Notes under the pieces: generated by a model
The model's input: only the letters and a program-made list of their open reading frames with translations
Told to the model about the DNA's origin: nothing
The model's database searches: none
From: Pectinophora gossypiella
Taxonomy: Eukaryota > Arthropoda > Insecta > Lepidoptera > Gelechiidae
DNA length: 64,000 nt
NCBI RefSeq assembly: GCF_024362695.1
Contig: NC_065421.1
Location: forward strand, 2,914,001 to 2,978,000
Reading direction: 5' to 3'
Shown here: one piece after another, positions 41,305 to 51,970 of the stretch
How positions within the stretch are numbered: the stretch's first letter is position 1
Layout: the number at the start of each line of letters is the position of its first letter
Program-made: the position numbers and the translations under genes

Positions 41305-42112
41305 ATGATAAATGAAATCCACACAACCTTTGTCAGCATAGTTTATCTAAGGATTTCAATGAAGTAAACGGCTGGTGTGCTCTAGTGGTTAGCGTGGTCT
41401 CTCGCTTCGGAAGTCCCGCATTCGATTCCCGATGAAGCACATGAATATTATTATGATTATGATCCGTGCTTCGATGAGCACCTTAAACCGTCTGTCCCGT
41501 ATCTACATAGGTACTATTAAACAGAACGACCAGTTCAGATACTTAGTGATTATATTTCAATGAAGATAACATTTTACAATAGCCTCTATGCGACTTAATT
41601 AGATCTGCTAAAGTACGTAAGGTAGTGTTGTGACGTTCATTAGCATAGTGATGTGTCAGGCGAGATGAAGTCGGTCGATTCTTTTCTATCTAACATTTCT
41701 TACTTAAATAAATAGTACTGTCGGCCCAGTCAAGATACTATAATATTTGGCAGCTCAATAATAACACAAACATCAGGTCGACCTCACAACCTACACGATA
41801 GATGAAATAAAATATTACAACAATACATCTTTTATAAACATACATCGCCATTTCTCTTATGCATTCACATCCGCAAAATTGGTAAGCAGTGAGTGTTGGA
41901 CGCAGGAGTTTGCATTAATACATTTAAAGCAGGCCTCGTTAAAGTATCGAGTTTTCGAACGACTGTTTCACAAAGGAATGGAAATAATGTATTTTATTTT
42001 ATTTAATAATAAACCAGTTGCGTATTATTCCAATTTGTATAATAATTCGCATTTCATTTGTGCAAGTAACTTAATAATAAATCTTTAAATCTCATTGGTA
42101 AAAAGTAATTTA
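41305..42112. other. tRNA-like SINE head and unannotated DNA
   Basis: 41376-41445 has an A-box-like CTCTAGTGGTTAGCGTGG and a B-box-like GCATTCGATTCCCG with a CGCTTCGGAAGTCC segment between them. The acceptor ends do not pair and no intact tRNA can be drawn, so it is most likely a SINE head. 41745-41800 holds a worn family A tail. Confidence 0.45.
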
Positions 42113-42260
42113 TTCTCCTTCTGTCGTATGGGTTATGGGGTTACCGACCTCATCAACCCTGGTGTCATGGTTACTATTGAGCCACCAAAGGCCCCTGACA
42201 TGGCTCATGTAACGACTACATACATATATCAGTAAGTAGTAACTGGAACAGACGGCTTAG
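42113..42260 (-). mobile_element. SINE family A, 3' part
   Basis: Plus-strand landmarks are CTGTCGTATGGGTTATGGG, CATCAACCCTGGTGTCATGG and CCCCTGACATGGCTCATGTA. The head side is missing. Confidence 0.8.
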
Positions 42261-42271
42261 TTGTCACCTGA

Positions 42272-42427
42272 AGGGTTAAAAACGCCAGATCTAAACAATT
42301 CATCTAAAAAATAAATTTACAATTTGACATTTGCGTAAATAAAAGCAAGTGCACAATGCACACAGATGTCAAATAGCTATATTGCTTTTGTAGATTAATT
42401 GGTTTGATGTGGCCTTTTTAACCCCCC
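42272..42427. mobile_element. Palindromic MITE G copy
   Basis: Ends AGGGTTAAAAACGCC and GGCCTTTTTAACCCCCC. Inner arms TTACAATTTGACATTTGCG and ATGTCAAATAGCTATATTGC. It follows the SINE fragment by 11 bases. Confidence 0.7.
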
Positions 42428-42599
42428 TGGTGTCTTGCTGGTTTGGTAACAATGGTGTTTCAGTCAGACATGTCCCTAAATATTAATATTTACGTAATAT
42501 ACTCGACCTGGATACGGTAGGGTTCAATCTCATGGAAATTATAAAAGGGAGATTTGCCTTTGGGCTAGTAAGTTGCAAAGCTTTACATTATATTCATCT

Positions 42600-42930
42600 G
42601 CTGATTTTTTAAGTAGTTAATGCCATCTGCGGCAAATCTACAAGAAGTCACGTCAAAAAAAAGCGGTATACACGTACAGCACACATCTACTACCACACAC
42701 TCTTAAAAAAAAAACAACGTCTCTACGTATAAACGCACAACAAACTGAAATCGCTATACAAATAGCAAAACACGAACCAATCGTTCACGTACAGTCAATA
42801 TCATGTACCCACTTTAGAACCCTGTCGCACTATTATATTTGTCATTTAATGCATGTATATATAATATATATATATATGTGTACGGTTTAATTTGTCAAAA
42901 TAGCTAATGTGATATGGTTTCAATGTGAGG
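42600..42930. repeat. Repeat K plus second repeat, inverted arrangement
   Basis: 42605-42660 is repeat K (CCATCTGCGGCAAATCTACA). 42790-42925 (TACCCACTTTAGAACCCTGT, CGCACTATTATATTTGTCAT) is the complement of 34960-35085. A TA-rich run lies at 42855-42882. Confidence 0.5.
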
Positions 42931-43299
42931 ACCGCGTGCCCTTGGAAACTCCCGTTTGTCAACAGATTCTTTTCAGGACTTTCAAATAAATAGATTCATT
43001 ATTTGATCACTCTTAAAAACATTTTTAGTTGCTCAACAATTCAGAAACATATAAAAAAAAATACTTACTTATCAGATTATTTTCTTTTACAATTTCGTTC
43101 GATAAAGACGGGAACAAATTATTCATAAGTATCACAAAAACAATCTTAAAAGGAAATAATACGATATTCAATCGCCCAATATTCGGAATATTCGATCAAT
43201 CAACGATATTCATGTTTAATATTTATGGGCATCCAGCTGTAGCGGTATAAATGTTGATAAAGTTCCTCATTTCGTAAATAATTTATTACAAATTAGCAT
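42931..43299. other. No recognisable feature
   Basis: AT-rich DNA only. Confidence 0.4.
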
Positions 43300-43446
43300 T
43301 ACATCAGTAAGTAGTAACCGGGACCAACGGCTTAATGTGCGTTCCAAAGCAAGTATCTTACTTTCGGACAATTAGGTGATTAGCAGTCCGAACCAAACCA
43401 GGGCGTCACAAAGTGACTTTTGTGATATGTCCCCACCGGGATTCGA
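43300..43446 (-). mobile_element. SINE family A, core and head part
   Basis: CATCAGTAAGTAGTAACCGG, GACCAACGGCTTAATGTGC and TGTCCCCACCGGGATTCGA. Truncated on both sides. Confidence 0.75.
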
Positions 43447-43564
43447 TAAAACTCTAGTCAATATGAAAGTAAGTAAGTAAGTGTATACTTATCCGAATGA
43501 AGTCAAAACCACACCCAATCGTGTTATCTAAAGTGAATGAAAGTGATTTCGTGAACTGAAACAG

Positions 43565-43991
43565 TTGCGATCACAGACCATAGAAACAAGGGAGATATGC
43601 CATCAGCATCAAATTACACGCGCCCTCATGTCGCCTATTAACTCGCACCAGCATATAAAATATCTGGCTAGACGCATTACGTCGATTTTTCTGCCGTTTA
43701 TTGCGTACCTAGTAACAAGCCATCACAAGCCATTTCATAATGCGCACAGCCAAGGAATGGAATGGGCTGCCGGCGTCGGTGTTTCCTGTATCTTATAACC
43801 TGGGGTCCTTTAAATCACGGGTGAATAGGCATATTCTGGGTAAGCTCGTTCCACCGTCGACCTGTTCTTCTCCTCGTGGAAGAACAAAGTCAAGAGCAAA
43901 CCCATCGTATATTAAAAAAACAAGCTCTATATTTATGGTTGCGCCATATCAAAGAAGCCATGAATACGATCGTGTCGTTGTCGTTATATAA
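43565..43991 (+). pseudogene. LINE reverse transcriptase C-terminal remnant
   Basis: The frame from about 43740 reads RTAKEWNGLPASVFPVSYNL and then FKSRVNRHILGK. The W-N-x-L-P ... (F/Y)NL..FK.RV.R pattern is typical of the end of Jockey/R1-like LINE polyproteins. The frame just upstream (43565-43740) carries a different phase, so at least one frameshift is present. A minus-strand relative is at 58515-58650. Confidence 0.6.
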
Positions 43992-44299
43992 TATGCTCAT
44001 TTTGTGCATATTTCGGTCCCACCGGCTATGCTTGCGCGACATCTCACTATGATTACAACTCTGTGGTTGCAATGTTTCGAGTCAGACCAATCTCATCATG
44101 CTACATTCGAATTCAGTACATACCTACGTAGATACAATGTCGAAGTTTGGTTTTAGTTCGAAATGTTTCATTTTGAGGAGCGGGATACTGACTGTCTTTG
44201 TCTATCTGTTTGCGATATCTCGTGTAAAGCTCGTGGATATATTCAAAGGATTAGGATCTCTATAGGTGTTTTATGACCGTCAACTATTATTAGTTCCCT
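43992..44299. other. No recognisable feature
   Basis: No repeats shared and no coding signal. Confidence 0.35.
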
Positions 44300-44415
44300 A
44301 CACACATGGAAGGCAAGAGGAAAACCACTGCCCTATTTTCCCTAAAAAGTAGCATGGAGATTTAAAACACTGACAAGAGCGTGGCTTTTAAATTAGTGAT
44401 GACATAAACACACTC
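44300..44415 (+). repeat. LINE-associated tail fragment
   Basis: GGAAGGCAAGAGGAAAACCA and CTGACAAGAGCGTGGCTTTT match the end of 6590-6990 and the tail of 58805-58975. Confidence 0.6.
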
Positions 44416-44605
44416 ATGACTCCTAATTCCAAAAGGGGCGAAGAAGATAACTTACCTATCTATGTATCTACTTATCTATCTATTTGCGCGTTACACTGCA
44501 GTCTGTATATGTGTATATCCTCTGTCGAAGGTTGTCTGGTAAAGATCGTTCTTAGTGATAACGCCGCCCTTTCCCACTTATTCTTTTTAGTTTTTCCTTC
44601 TACCT

Positions 44606-44740
44606 GCTGGCTTAGCACCGTAAGCGCGCGACTCTTTCTCGCCTCGACATACGTCACTCGTCACTCTTTCACAGTACTGCACAGAAAGAGACAGAAGATC
44701 TCTGTCTGAGAAAGAGTCGTGCTTACGGTGCCAAGCCCGC
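44606..44740. mobile_element. Palindromic MITE H, copy 2
   Basis: Left arm GCTTAGCACCGTAAGCGCG-type with CGACTCTTTCTCGCC. Right arm GAGAAAGAGTCGTGCTTACG and TGCCAAGCCCGC. Same hairpin layout as 31961-32101. Confidence 0.75.
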
Positions 44741-44779
44741 TGATCAGAAGACATCGTTACAATGGCGAGAAAGTTGTAG

Positions 44780-44857
44780 ATGAGGTTAGCGCAGGACCGG
44801 AAACGATGGTGCGAAATGGAGGACGCCTATATCCAGCACTGGTTTAATGCGAGTTGA
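44780..44857 (+). pseudogene. RTE-type LINE C-terminus, fragment
   Basis: Reads LAQDRKRWCEMEDAYIQHW and stops at 44855-44857. The A-x-DR..W.....AY(I/V)Q.W end is the hallmark C-terminus of RTE-clade LINE proteins. An in-frame TAG lies just upstream, so only the last ~25 residues survive. Confidence 0.6.
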
Positions 44858-45149
44858 CTGATGATAAAGATGATTTAGGTATGTGGTTAACAAAAAATAA
44901 GTAATGCAGTTGGAGTAAGTAGGACCTGTTAATTATGGATATAGAATTTAGCGAATACCATGAGTTCACAGACCTTAAGACGAGACTTATTTTAACGGAC
45001 CCGCGCGGAATATCTGTGTTTCGGTACGGTTAGACTAAAAGAATTTTCGGAATAATTAAATAAATTATTATAGGAGGACTTTCGCTACTTCACCACAAAG
45101 AGTTCCCACCAAAGCTAGTTAATACCATCATCTCCTTTCACAGAGTCCG

Positions 45150-45367
45150 CTTACCTAACCTGAAGATTTGACAGGTCCGGTTTTTTACGGAAGCGACTGT
45201 CTGTCTGACATTCCAACCCGCGAATAGAAAACCAGCCCAATACAGGTTAGGTCACATATCTCCGAAAAATTATTTCTCGTGAATGTGGGTTTCCTCACGA
45301 TGTTTTCCTTCGCCGCTGAGCACGTGATATTCATTTATGATCCAAACATGAATTCGAAAACAAATTA
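45150..45367 (-). mobile_element. SINE family D copy
   Basis: CCTGAAGATTTGACAGGTCC, CTGTCTGACATTCCAACCCG and TCGCCGCTGAGCACGTGATA in order. It ends at ATGAATTCG before a CCACC/GCC repeat patch. Confidence 0.8.
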
Positions 45368-46073
45368 ACCCCTCCACCACCACTGCTCGACCAACACCGC
45401 CGCCGCCGCCGCGCGCGCGCTTGTCAATTCGTAACCTAACCTAACTTAACTTTTTAAATACAGTATTATAATTTGCTAACTTTTGTTTATTTTAATATAA
45501 TCAACGCGCAGTCTATAAGCCCCGTTGTATGAATATAATGAAATAGCCTAAGATTCTCTAGTTTCTCTTCAGTACCAACAACACTCGTCACACTACTCTT
45601 CACCGCAAAACTTTAAATATTCCCTCTCAAAGACAATATACAGTTACTCTTCAAGATTTATCTGCTGTCGGTATTAGGCACGCGGTGGGTACGTCTCGTC
45701 GGTATAATGCGAACCGGTTGGCCACCTATGCGTTTTCAATACACGTACCGCCGCCCGCGCCGATTACATATGCTTTGAGACATATAAATCGCTATAGCTT
45801 TGAACGGTTTTTGCGGTGAGTTTGAGTTTTTTCTCAGGGTTTATTTCTGATACCTAGTTTTTGAATAGGTGCTGGAAGAAAAGATTATTTATTTCTTCTT
45901 CATAAATAAAACTCCTTATATATATATATTATATTGTATGGGCTATTTGTATGTACATTTATGTATGTGTATGAAAATATATATGTGTATGTATGTGTAT
46001 GTATGTATGTGTGTATATTTATGTTTTATTTACGGTATTTTTAGTTATGTTGGTATCATTATACTATGTTTCT
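45368..46073. other. Simple repeats and unannotated DNA
   Basis: 45395-45420 is GCC/GCG-rich. 45950-46025 is a (TATG/TGTA)n region. No gene signal seen between them. Confidence 0.5.
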
Positions 46074-46220
46074 AGGCTGATCCCTTGTCACCATAAGGTT
46101 CATCATATCCAGCTTACGGCATCGCATCAACAGTGGCTGCAAGTTGTCTTTGATTACTTGTGGCTCTGCCCACCCCATTAGGGATTACGGGCGTGAGTTT
46201 ATGTATGTATGTATGTATGC
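46074..46220 (+). repeat. Interspersed repeat family E, 3' part
   Basis: GGCTGATCCCTTGTCACCAT ... GGGCGTGAGTTTATGTATG, as in 2741-3005. Truncated at the 5' side. Confidence 0.65.
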
Positions 46221-46229
46221 ATTATACTA

Positions 46230-46392
46230 TGTTTATTGCACCATCCCGTGCTCCAATGCATATACTTCTTTCACCCTAAGGTTGCTTGGCAGAAATTGGT
46301 GTTCAGCAATAAGGTCGCCTATTGTGTTTATTTTTATTCGTATGTTTATGTCCCTTGTATATGTCATTCTGCAATAAAGTATTATTGATTGA
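46230..46392 (+). repeat. LINE 3' tail
   Basis: GCACCATCCCGTGCTCCAAT, GCAGAAATTGGTGTTCAGCA and CTGCAATAAAGTATTATTGA match the layout of 58215-58396 and end in GATTGAT. Confidence 0.6.
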
Positions 46393-46639
46393 TAAAACTA
46401 CTTGGCCAGACAAATGGGCAACGCTGAGAGCTCGCACTCGTTACAAAACATGAGACAATATGCCTAAGGGTGCTCGGGCACGAAACTCGGCTCAAGAGCG
46501 TCGTCTGAAAGGATTATATTTCAAATATTTGACAAATACTTACCTGTTAGACAGTCTGATAAATATTAAATAATTTAAAATAGTTTATATAAGTACTGGG
46601 AGAATGGTCGTACTCCTAAGCAACCCATTGCCATCTCAT

Positions 46640-46950
46640 CATCATCACCAAGCCACGCTTTTGTCGATGCTGTATTTTCCATGCTACTTTTTTACGAAAA
46701 AATAAGCGGCAGTGGTTTCCCTCTTGCTTTCCGCCCCGCAGTACTATGACGCAAGTGGGATGGCGCCCAGAGTAGTCTATTACAAAGCCATACTAGGACT
46801 CCTGTCCTCCGCTTCCGAATAGTACTGACAGTTACTGCTGCCCTCTGTCAGGTTCCAGGTTACAGTTCCTGTGACTTGCACCTTCCGTCCTGCATTGCCG
46901 TACCGATGGCTCCCATCTTCGCCTCTGCAACCGTTGTCACATTGCAATCT
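46640..46950 (-). repeat. LINE-associated repeat (inverted)
   Basis: Complement of 6590-6990: CTGCCCTCTGTCAGGTTCCA, ACCGATGGCTCCCATCTTCG and AGCCACGCTTTTGTCGATGC. Confidence 0.6.
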
Positions 46951-47027
46951 GCCTACCTAAAAAAAAGTTTATAAAAGTACATTGATCAACGTAAGTTTTT
47001 AAGTCATTTTAAAACTATACAATTTCT

Positions 47028-47112
47028 TTTTGACGTGACTTATTGTAGATTTGCCGCAGATGGCATTAACTACTTGGCCGGACAAATGGAAAACGCTGAA
47101 GGCTCTCACCCG
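47028..47112. repeat. Repeat K
   Basis: TTTTTGACGTGACTTATTGT, AGATTTGCCGCAGATGGCAT and TTGGCCGGACAAATGG. The best-kept copy of the fragment seen at 5890, 29181, 34840, 42605 and 46395. Confidence 0.6.
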
Positions 47113-47270
47113 GTCACCATACACTGTTTGTGAACTGTATATAAACAAAAGGCACCTTATCATTTAAAGTACACGCTCTTGTTAAGTTATGAGATAGGTA
47201 TGCATTTTGACTTAAGGTGCAATGCTAATACTTAAGATTACATACAACACTCATTAACTGAAAAAAAATC

Positions 47271-47540
47271 TTGTTCTTCTTATCGTGTGGGTTGTGAGGT
47301 GGAATACCAACCTCATCAACCCTGGTGTCAAGGTTACTATGCCCCTGACATAGCTCATGTAACGACTACATACTTACATCAGTAAGTAGTAACCGGACCA
47401 ACGGCTTAACGCGCCTTCCGAAGCACGGATCGTCATACTTTCGGACAATCAGGTGATCAGCCTGTAATGACCTAACCAAACTAGGGATCACAAAGTGATT
47501 TTTGTGATATGTCCCACCGGGATTCAAACCCGGGGCCCGT
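47271..47540 (-). mobile_element. SINE family A copy
   Basis: Plus-strand landmarks are TTCTTCTTATCGTGTGGGTT, ACGGCTTAACGCGCCTTCCG and CCACCGGGATTCAAACCCGG. The outer part of the head is missing. Confidence 0.85.
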
Positions 47541-48376
47541 TTTTTTATAATCGTTAATTGCTGATGTTTGAGTCAATGAATTAAAATATTTTAAACACGA
47601 TCGGAAAGTACCTACATTTTTACAAACTAAAATGCAAGTTTTCTGTTAGAGTCTTGGGGCATATCTATACCTTTAGGTATTAGTGTAAATTATAATGTCT
47701 GTCGAACTATGTACTTAGGTACTAAATTGGATACTGAGCTGACATAGTTGCTTATAAAGTTCTTCAATAAAGATTTGACAAGTTTAACCATTTTATTTAA
47801 TTTATTTTGTTGTATTGCAATTAATTTTATTGCATTTTATTGTATTGAAATGTAATTTATAATTTGTAATGCCATGGGACTAGTACCTGAAATTAACGAT
47901 AAATAAATAAAAATAGAAAATTTAATAATTCGTCTCGTTTATAAATGAAATGAGTATATCTTTATATGCACGTTTCACTAACACTCCACCGACAAGAGCG
48001 CAGCTCTTAAATACAGAGAGAGAGAGAGAATAATAACCTACACACAGCTCTACCTACCTATTCGGGGATGCAGGGCGTACTTTGTTATGTTCAAAATTTA
48101 ATTTTTACACCGTGTTCTTCTACCTACCTATATCTATGGAGATTGTTCTTTCACATTTCAACGGACGACAGAAATAACAGCCAGTACATAAATACGTTAA
48201 CGTCTTTTTGCCATGTCCCTAAATAACATCACGCTAACTAGAATACTACATTAGATATACCACCAGTCAGTAATGCAGCTTCATGTTGATTATCGAAATG
48301 GCATAAGTTACGTACCACCAAATTGTTCAAAAAATTGTTATCTCAACTGTATTGTGCGCATCTGTAATAGCTATAA
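47541..48376. other. Unannotated DNA with a LINE tail fragment
   Basis: 47985-48030 (CTCCACCGACAAGAGCGCAG, then GA repeats) matches 12291-12350. The rest is AT-rich without features. Confidence 0.45.
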
Positions 48377-48716
48377 CATAACATAGACATAAACAGCCTA
48401 TATACATCCCAATGCTGGGCACAAGCCTCCCCTCAGTCAACCGGAGGTGGTATGGCGCATACTCCACCACGCTGCTCCAATGCCGGTTGGTAGACGTGTT
48501 TTACGGCTAATAGTCTGGACCAACGGCTTAACGTGCCCCCCGTAGCACGGAATCATCTTACTTTTTCGGACAATCAGGTGATTCAAACCTGAAAAGTCCT
48601 TACCAAGCAAAGGATAGTCTCACAAACTGATTTCGACAATGTCCCCATCGGGTATCGAACCCGGGCCTCCAGATCATGAGCCTCACGCTCTCAGCACTAG
48701 ACCGCGGAGGCTGTCA
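48377..48716 (-). mobile_element. SINE family B copy
   Basis: A full-length copy from the tail (ATAAACAGCCTATATACATC) through the core (CCAACGGCTTAACGTGCCC) to the head (GTATCGAACCCGGGCCTCC, CACTAGACCGCGGAGGCTGT). Confidence 0.9.
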
Positions 48717-48756
48717 ATAGCTATAAGCATTCGATGAAGTCATTACTGTATTAACC

Positions 48757-48890
48757 TTAACCTGTATTGGGCTGGTTTTCTCTTCGCGGGTTGGAAGATC
48801 AGACAGGCAGACGCTTCTGTAAAAAACCAGACCTGTCAAATCTTCAGGTTAGGTAAGCGGACCCTGTGAAAAACTGGATAATGCTAGGCT
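48757..48890 (+). mobile_element. SINE family D, 3' part
   Basis: AACCTGTATTGGGCTGGTTT, CTTCGCGGGTTGGAAGATCA and CTTCAGGTTAGGTAAGCGG. The head is missing. Confidence 0.8.
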
Positions 48891-48934
48891 AGATTAAGTC
48901 ATTAGATATTTAGATTTATATGTAATGTGCTTGT

Positions 48935-49100
48935 ATATTGTTTTAGGTTTACGCGGTTGTTATCATAACACTCCAATCCCATCAGTCATCCCGTGATCAT
49001 GGCACTTGCAACAGTGTCGAAATATCGGGAGTCTCATATCCTTGATTTAAACGCGGTAAGAACCCGTTATTATGTGTTTTAATTATAATGTGCTTGTATT
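48935..49100 (+). repeat. LINE 3' end repeat (family O)
   Basis: GTTTACGCGGTTGTTATCAT, GCACTTGCAACAGTGTCGAA, ATATCGGGAGTCTCATATCC and AACGCGGTAAGAACCCGTTA. A shorter copy, with an internal deletion, is at 49940-50030. Confidence 0.6.
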
Positions 49101-49348
49101 GTTGATGTGCCTTTAAATAAAATAAAAAAATAAAATAAGGCGACAAACGGCGGAGATGTTCTGTAACTTATAAGGTATCATATCGTCATTGGAAAGGCAA
49201 AATTACATAAGCGCACAAAATATCCTAAAACAGTAGCCCATCTTATGATATCTTTTGCTAGACATAAAAATTGAAAAAACAATTTAAACTTACGTTGACG
49301 TCATCTAAATTGGATAAATGGGTAAAAAGTTATGATAAAAAACGCTCT

Positions 49349-49630
49349 ATGCTGTTCTATGCTGTTCTGGGAGCAAATAAAAAACATAGAACACGTTCAG
49401 CTGCTTGTCTTCCCGGGCATGTCGTAAAAACCGACAGAGGGATTGCGTCCTCTAACATGATGGACTAATGTTATGGGCGATAGGCTGATCCCTTATCACC
49501 ATAAGGTTCATCATATCCATCTTAGGACTTCGTATCAACAGTGGCTGCAAGTTGTCTTTGATTGCTTGTGGCTCTGCCCACCCCGTTTGGGATTGCGGGC
49601 GTGAGTTTATGTATGTATGTATGTATGTAA
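49349..49630 (+). repeat. Interspersed repeat family E, long copy
   Basis: Nearly identical to 2741-3005 (GTTCTGGGAGCAAATAAAAA, CCCGGGCATGTCGTAAAAAC, TCCTCTAACATGATGGAC) and ending in TATG repeats. GCTGTTCTATGCTGTTCT at its start is a short tandem. Confidence 0.7.
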
Positions 49631-49739
49631 AAAACGAATAAAATACTTTAAACGGCTTTTTCTTGAAATGGCATTTTGGCGCATACGTAATTTTGCCTTT
49701 TCAGCGACGATATGGCTTTACTCTTCAGATATATTGGCA

Positions 49740-50030
49740 TAAACTCACGGCTATATCCCAATTGGGATAGTCAGAGGTACATCCATCGCAAGTTGAACTA
49801 AGTTCCCACACCACGTGGAGCTTTCTGTTAGGGCAACGTTATAGATGGTGATCCGTATCGCCATCTATAATGGAAGATACAGGTATAGGTGGGGTGGTTG
49901 ATGAGGTTGGTAATTCACCTCACAACCATAGAAGACGATACATTGTTTTAAGTTTACGCGGTAATATCGGGAGTCTCATATCCCCATTTAAACGCGGTAA
50001 GAACCCGTTATTATGTGCTTTAATTATCAT
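49740..50030. repeat. Repeat M, SINE A tail end and LINE repeat O, juxtaposed
   Basis: 49745-49870 is repeat M (ATATCCCAATTGGGATAGTC, GGAGCTTTCTGTTAGGGCAA). 49890-49930 is a family A tail end. 49940-50030 is repeat O. The order shows repeated nesting. Confidence 0.5.
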
Positions 50031-50103
50031 AGAAGACGATGGAAGATAGTCTAGAAGTTAAGCAGCTGCGTATCAACTGGATACGATCTAGCGATCCCCG
50101 ATA

Positions 50104-50138
50104 GGGGTGGGGTGGGGGGGGGGGGGGTAGGGGAGGGA
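50104..50138 (+). repeat. Poly-G tract, possible G-quadruplex
   Basis: GGGGTGGGGT is followed by a run of about 14 G, then TAGGGGAGGG. There are enough G runs for a G-quadruplex on the plus strand. It may also be an expanded SINE B head segment, because family B sequence follows. Confidence 0.6.
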
Positions 50139-50405
50139 ATCGAAATCACTCTGTGAGACTATACTTTGTTTATTAAGGACTTTGTATGTTGAATCATTGA
50201 TTGATTGATTGTCCGAAAAGTAGGATGATTCCTTGCTTCGAAAGGCAGTCACGCACTTGGATCTGGCTCCTGGCCAACATAAAATACCTCCCGAAGGATA
50301 CCAAAGGATAACCCGCAGGAGAGCAGTGTGGTGGAGTATGCTCCATTTCCCCTAGGATGTATTAAGGGGACGCCTGTGTCTTGAAGAGGGACGTAGATTT
50401 ATGGT
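50139..50405 (+). mobile_element. SINE family B, diverged plus-strand copy
   Basis: GAATCGAAATCACTCTGTGA, TTGTCCGAAAAGTAGGATGA and GTGTGGTGGAGTATGCTCCA follow family B order, with a worn core (CTTCGAAAGGCAGTCACGCA). Confidence 0.65.
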
Positions 50406-50661
50406 AAGTTATGTATCTTATAAGGATATACCTTGATGTTTCACTGGTTGTATATCAGTGTAACTAAGGTCTATCGACTCCCACGCATCGCGTGGTGCCA
50501 ATGGACAGTGATGAATTATTGCATGGGGTATTTAGCAACTGCTAAATTATATTGTGCTACTAAATACTAAGTACTATTTTTATGCTAAATTCTTAAAAGG
50601 ATAGAGAGGCAAACATAATTGTTACTCGTTATACAACATTAATATTTTCTAAATAATCACT
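50406..50661. other. No recognisable feature
   Basis: AT-rich DNA. Confidence 0.4.
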
Positions 50662-50848
50662 ACATAACATAAACAGCCTTTACACGTCCCACTGCTGGGC
50701 ACAGGCCTCCCCTCAATCAACCGGAGGGGGTATGGAGCATACTCGAGCACTGCGAGTTGGTGGAGGTGTTTGGGCTAGTAGCCCGGGACCAACGGCTTAG
50801 CGTGCCTTCCGAAGCACGGAAACATCTTACATTTTCGGACAATCAGGT
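50662..50848 (-). mobile_element. SINE family B, left piece split by the BEL element
   Basis: The tail and core side of a minus-strand family B copy, broken after ACAATCAGGT. The other piece resumes at 57455 with CAGGTGATTCAAGCCTG. Removing the BEL element and one CAGGT gives one continuous SINE, which fixes the insertion point and relative ages. Confidence 0.9.
50844..50848. other. Target-site duplication, left (CAGGT)
   Basis: The same five bases occur at 57455-57459, right after the 3' LTR. Confidence 0.9.
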
Positions 50849-51098
50849 TGTTCGCGCTGTCTACAATGACGTCACTCCTCGAGCAGCACGGGCGCGGGGT
50901 GATTAACCGCGACCAGCGGCGCCGCGGCGGCCGGCCGCTGCCACACCGCGACGCCCCGCACCACTCGCAATTTTCATATAGAAGAGGACACACGCGCGCT
51001 TGTCGTAGCCTTTATTCCTAATATTTGTAACGTACCTACTACAAAAATAAATTGTCTTCATTATAAAAGGTCATTATTTTATTTGTCTTGCCTAGACA
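50849..51098 (+). repeat. BEL/Pao 5' LTR
   Basis: 250 bp, TGTTCGCGCT ... GCCTAGACA, with the usual TG...CA ends. A GC-rich part (GGCGCCGCGGCGGCCGGCCG) contrasts with the AT-rich end. TATAGA at 50977-50982 and AATAAA at 51046-51051 are candidate core promoter and polyadenylation motifs. Confidence 0.95.
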
Positions 51099-51970
51099 AA
51101 TATTGGCGACCGTCGATAAATCGGCTCGGAATTACGAAGTCTAAAATTCCAAATTTGTAATCGTAACGGACATATCATCTTGGAGGAGTCAGTGCCTGGC
51201 GTTCTGCGGGACTTCTGTGTCAGCAGGGGAGTGCTCTTTCCTTGTTCCTTTGATTTTCCATCCTCCTTTAATTGTGAAAGTGTATAAATCTCTGAGTGAG
51301 TAAAATTGCATATACCTACATAATAGCTATCGAATTTGTATGCGGGTAAAAATCCATTAGTTTTTGCTTGTAACCAAATCCGATATACATAATACAGCCT
51401 TAATGGTGACTGCCTACGCTTTATATGATCATTACGTGCCTCATAATTGTTAAAGCGCAGCGTAGGTACCTGCATACCTTATCATTATAGATAAACTTTA
51501 ACGTTTTAATTTCACGTTTCATAAGCTATATACAGCTGCTCTGTATTTTTGTACCCACTATCGCAAGCGTTGCAGTCTGCTTCTTCTTAATAGCTAAACT
51601 TTAATACGAAATATCACCTCATTTATTAAAATTCACCCGCTTTGTGATAAAATTCCGTCAATTACCTACGTTCTTCAACTTGTCACTTCCTATGCCCTTA
51701 GTTAAAAATCGTAAGTTATCTTAATTACGTATCGATATTCACGTAAATTTACCTAAACAATTCCAGGTAATAATATTCCTACGGTCACACGTACTGCGCG
51801 TGATCAAGCGCTGGCGCGTTGGGTCCACGCATTTACACCGTGACGCCAGCCGCACGGCGGCCTATCACACCGTGCAGTAGCAGCTACGGGGATTGGATCG
51901 TTGAACAATCAACACTGGGGTTTGGTGCACATTTATTATCCTGCCTAATTTGTTGAATTTGCCCTTGATA
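51099..51970 (+). other. BEL/Pao 5' leader
   Basis: 872 bases from the LTR to the ORF. TGGCGACCGT at 51104-51113, five bases after the LTR, is the likely primer-binding site; it fits the 3' end of an arginine tRNA of the ACGGTCGCCA type over 10 bases (from memory). The rest is untranslated. A 127-codon minus-strand frame here looks like chance. 51780-51890 is GC-rich. Confidence 0.65.

Noticed and set aside
45869..46377. Overlapping plus-strand frames of 60-77 codons
   Set aside because: They are built from TATG-type simple repeats and the end of repeat family E.
51092..51475. 127-codon minus-strand frame in the BEL leader
   Set aside because: It overlaps the LTR end and primer site, has no known domain, and a BEL element has no antisense gene there.
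51950..51970. BEL ORF start at 51950
   Set aside because: The codon is TTG. The first ATG, with A at -3, is at 51971.
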